Shown here: piece after piece, positions 13,682 through 15,602 of the stretch
How positions within the stretch are numbered: the stretch's first letter is position 1
How the letters are laid out: every line of letters starts with the position of its first letter
From: Eubacterium sp.
GTDB taxonomy: Bacteria; Bacillota; Clostridia; Lachnospirales; Lachnospiraceae
Length of the DNA: 15,602 nt
NCBI GenBank assembly: GCA_022776205.1
Contig: JALFIK010000155.1
Span: forward strand, 1 to 15,602
Reading direction: 5' to 3'
The notes under the pieces: model-generated
Database searches by the model: none
The model's input: the letters and a program-made list of their open reading frames with translations, nothing else
Told to the model about the DNA's origin: nothing
Translations under genes and position numbers: made by a program

Positions 13682-15427
13682 TTATTCCGTAATCTCACGA
13701 ATTCCACTGATATCCGGTTCAATGGACATGGAATAGTTTGTGTGATAGATAACATATCCGGGCTTTGCCTGAGGCGGTTTTTTTAAATTCCTTCTCTGGG
13801 TGTAATCCACTTCGACTTTTGGAGCCTGCCTGCCTTTGGAGTAATAGGCTGCCAGCCGGGCTGCCTCCTCATAGGTCCGGTCGGGTAGTGTGTCCGCGGT
13901 TTCCATTTTCACAATGACATGGGAACCGGCCATTTTTTTTGCATGGAACCACATATCTTTTCCATTGGCAAATTTAAAAGAAAGTTCATCATTCTGAAAG
14001 TTGTTTTTTCCCACATAAATATGAAAGCCGTCCGATGAAATATAATGGAAAGGTTTACTTTTCTTCTGTTTCTTTTTCTGATTTCTTCCGTGGTGTTTCA
14101 GGTAGCCGCATTCTACAAGCTCTTCCCTGATCATCATGAGATCGTTTTCATCCCGGGCAATTTCCAGGGCATTGCTTACGGATTCTAAATGAAGAAGTTC
14201 TGCTTTTGTCTCGCCGATTAAAACGGAAAGAGCTTCATAGGTTCGTTTCAGTTTGCCATAGCGGTCAAAATATTTCTTTGCATTTTCCATGGCAGAAAGA
14301 GTGGGATCAAGAGGAATGGTAATTTCCTTTCCATCATAGTAATTTACACAGATAAGCTCCTTTTGCCGGGGAGAAATGTCATATCCGTAAGTGTGCAGAA
14401 GTTCTCCGTAAATTTTGTATTTTTCTTTTTTTTGCGTATCTTTCAGCTGTTTTGTCTGCAGATCCAGTTTTTTTGCTGTCCGTTCCAGTGCATTCTGGAC
14501 GATGCGGCGAAGATCGGTTGACTTTTGCCGGATGCGGGTTACCTGCTCTTTTTGTGCATAAAAGGTTTCAAGCACTTCAGAAATGGAAGAGAACGAAACA
14601 CTTTCTAAGTCTGCAAACATAGACAGGGACAGGGCGGAAAATTCCTTCGGAGTTTTTCCTTCATAAACAATGTTGGGATGAAAATCACAGATTTCAATCT
14701 GATTTTTAAGCCGTACAAGCTCACCATATAAAGCTGTCTGTCGGTCAGAAGTCAACGAGGCGACTGCACAATCTCCGTCGATGCCTGCCCGGTAACATAT
14801 TTCATTGGCAAGGAGAGGGCTGATACCGGATATACTTCCGTAAATTGCTTTTTGTACCGAAGTAGATTTTTTCAGGAGAGTGTTTTCCATCCAGGTGACT
14901 GAGAGATCACAAAGAGCAATTTTTCCTTTTCCCGGAGGTGTGGTATAGGTTTTTCCCGGAAGTACTTCCCGGACAGAGCTTATTTGATTGGAGATGTGCT
15001 TGATACTGTCAATGATCATTCCTTTTTCATCGATAAAGATGATATTACTGTGTTTTCCCATGATTTCTACGATCAGTTTTTTGTGACAGATATCGCCCAT
15101 TTCATTCAGATGCTCGATCGTCATTTCCACAATCCGCTCCATTCCCGGCTGACAGATAGAAAGGATTTTCCCGTTGCTAATATATTTTCGAAGAAGCATA
15201 CAAAAATTTGGAGCAGTCATGGGATTTTCTTTTGTTTTGGAAGTAAAATAAATAAGGGGAAGACTTGCTCCTGCAGAAATGAGCAGGCGATAGGTTTCCT
15301 TATTGTTTTTTATGACCAGAAGCAGTTCGTCTGCTTCCGGCTGATAAATTTTATAAATTCGTCCACCTGTAAGGAGACGGTTCATATCGTGTACGACACT
15401 GGCAATTACAACGCCGTCAAAAGCCAT
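13682..15427 (-). CDS. rqcH: RqcH / NFACT-family ribosome quality-control protein
   Basis: 581 residues, as in B. subtilis RqcH (about 570), once called fibronectin-binding protein. It binds a stalled large ribosomal subunit carrying peptidyl-tRNA and adds a C-terminal alanine tail that marks the chain for degradation. Seen in order: NFACT-N (1 to about 175), a helix-hairpin-helix region (about 180-235), a long charged coiled coil (about 270-440), a basic stretch KKKQKKSK near 452, and NFACT-R with DGFHIYVGKNN and DMWFHAKKMAGSHVI. The Asp-Arg pair (97-98) needed for tailing in B. subtilis is Glu97-Arg98 here, which is conservative. An AGGAGG lies five bases before the ATG, and the promoter is at 15462-15491. 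It is likely a housekeeping gene with no link to its neighbours. Confidence 0.94.
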   Translation of the reverse strand: MAFDGVVIASVVHDMNRLLTGGRIYKIYQPEADELLLVIKNNKETYRLLISAGASLPLIYFTSKTKENPMTAPNFCMLLRKYISNGKILSICQPGMERIVEMTIEHLNEMGDICHKKLIVEIMGKHSNIIFIDEKGMIIDSIKHISNQISSVREVLPGKTYTTPPGKGKIALCDLSVTWMENTLLKKSTSVQKAIYGSISGISPLLANEICYRAGIDGDCAVASLTSDRQTALYGELVRLKNQIEICDFHPNIVYEGKTPKEFSALSLSMFADLESVSFSSISEVLETFYAQKEQVTRIRQKSTDLRRIVQNALERTAKKLDLQTKQLKDTQKKEKYKIYGELLHTYGYDISPRQKELICVNYYDGKEITIPLDPTLSAMENAKKYFDRYGKLKRTYEALSVLIGETKAELLHLESVSNALEIARDENDLMMIREELVECGYLKHHGRNQKKKQKKSKPFHYISSDGFHIYVGKNNFQNDELSFKFANGKDMWFHAKKMAGSHVIVKMETADTLPDRTYEEAARLAAYYSKGRQAPKVEVDYTQRRNLKKPPQAKPGYVIYHTNYSMSIEPDISGIREITE

Positions 15428-15461
15428 GATAAATCCTCCTGATTGATTTTTTCTAGCCTGT

Positions 15462-15491
15462 ACTATAGCATATGCGGGGTAAGAATGTCAA
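15462..15491 (-). promoter_or_regulatory. Promoter of rqcH
   Basis: On the minus strand: perfect -35 TTGACA (15486-15491), an 18-base spacer and -10 TATAGT (15462-15467, five of six). It lies about 35 bases before the ATG. Confidence 0.8.
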
Positions 15492-15501
15492 AATGCCTTA
15501 T

Positions 15502-15531
15502 TTGACAATGACGGAAAGAGTGTGCTATTGT
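15502..15531 (+). promoter_or_regulatory. Probable divergent promoter for a gene beyond the right edge
   Basis: Perfect TTGACA (15502-15507), an 18-base gap and TATTGT (about 15526-15531). A GGAAAGG at the very end (15596-15602) could be the ribosome site of the outgoing gene, whose coding region is not in the window. Confidence 0.5.
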
Positions 15532-15602
15532 TTCACAAGAACTTAATAACAATCGGAAATGATTTCAATAATTAATAATATAGAAACAACTGATTGGAAA
15601 GG

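Noticed and set aside
14984..15442. Plus-strand open frame (152 codons) opposite rqcH
   Set aside because: Antisense shadow of the conserved NFACT-N domain.

Overview
The window looks like a chromosomal piece of an anaerobic, Gram-positive Clostridia genome, most likely Lachnospiraceae or a close relative. Three things point there: ferredoxin-dependent 2-oxoacid chemistry, two Spo0A-type sporulation regulators, and moderately AT-rich DNA with strong AGGAGG ribosome sites and TTGACA/TATAAT-type promoters. No rRNA, tRNA, CRISPR array, insertion sequence or phage gene was seen.

Layout. (1) Bases 1-3045, plus strand: the 3' part of iorA, then iorB and a PaaK-type arylacetate-CoA ligase, closed by a strong terminator. 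(2) Bases 3133-5199, minus strand: a PLP aminotransferase followed by a metal-dependent amidohydrolase-fold protein, read from a clear promoter at 5238-5266. (3) Bases 5431-8573, plus strand, divergent from (2): an acyl-CoA ligase overlapping by one base a [2Fe-2S]-ferredoxin/ASKHA protein of the RACo type, closed by a terminator. (4) Bases 8646-10178, minus strand: a sodium:solute symporter. (5) Bases 10466-12091, plus strand: two tandem spo0A paralogues. (6) Bases 12181-13623: a GlgA-type glycogen synthase with its own promoter and terminator. (7) Bases 13682-15427, minus strand: RqcH/NFACT. (8) The right edge holds a divergent promoter for a gene outside the window.

Blocks 1-3 can be read as a locus for fermenting aromatic (or similar) amino acids. 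An aminotransferase makes arylpyruvate, IorAB oxidises it to arylacetyl-CoA with reduced ferredoxin, and CoA ligases handle the acids. The role of the ferredoxin-ASKHA protein is open: such proteins normally use ATP to drive low-potential electron transfer to a corrinoid or similar target, and no target is encoded here.

The most unusual feature is the tandem pair of Spo0A proteins. Their DNA-binding domains are about 76% identical, but their receiver domains are only about 31% identical, and the second copy lacks one of the two conserved acidic pocket residues. This suggests two regulators reading the same DNA sites but answering different inputs. The second Spo0A copy and the GlgA (Ala where a conserved Asp of the ADP-glucose site is expected) merit the closest follow-up.
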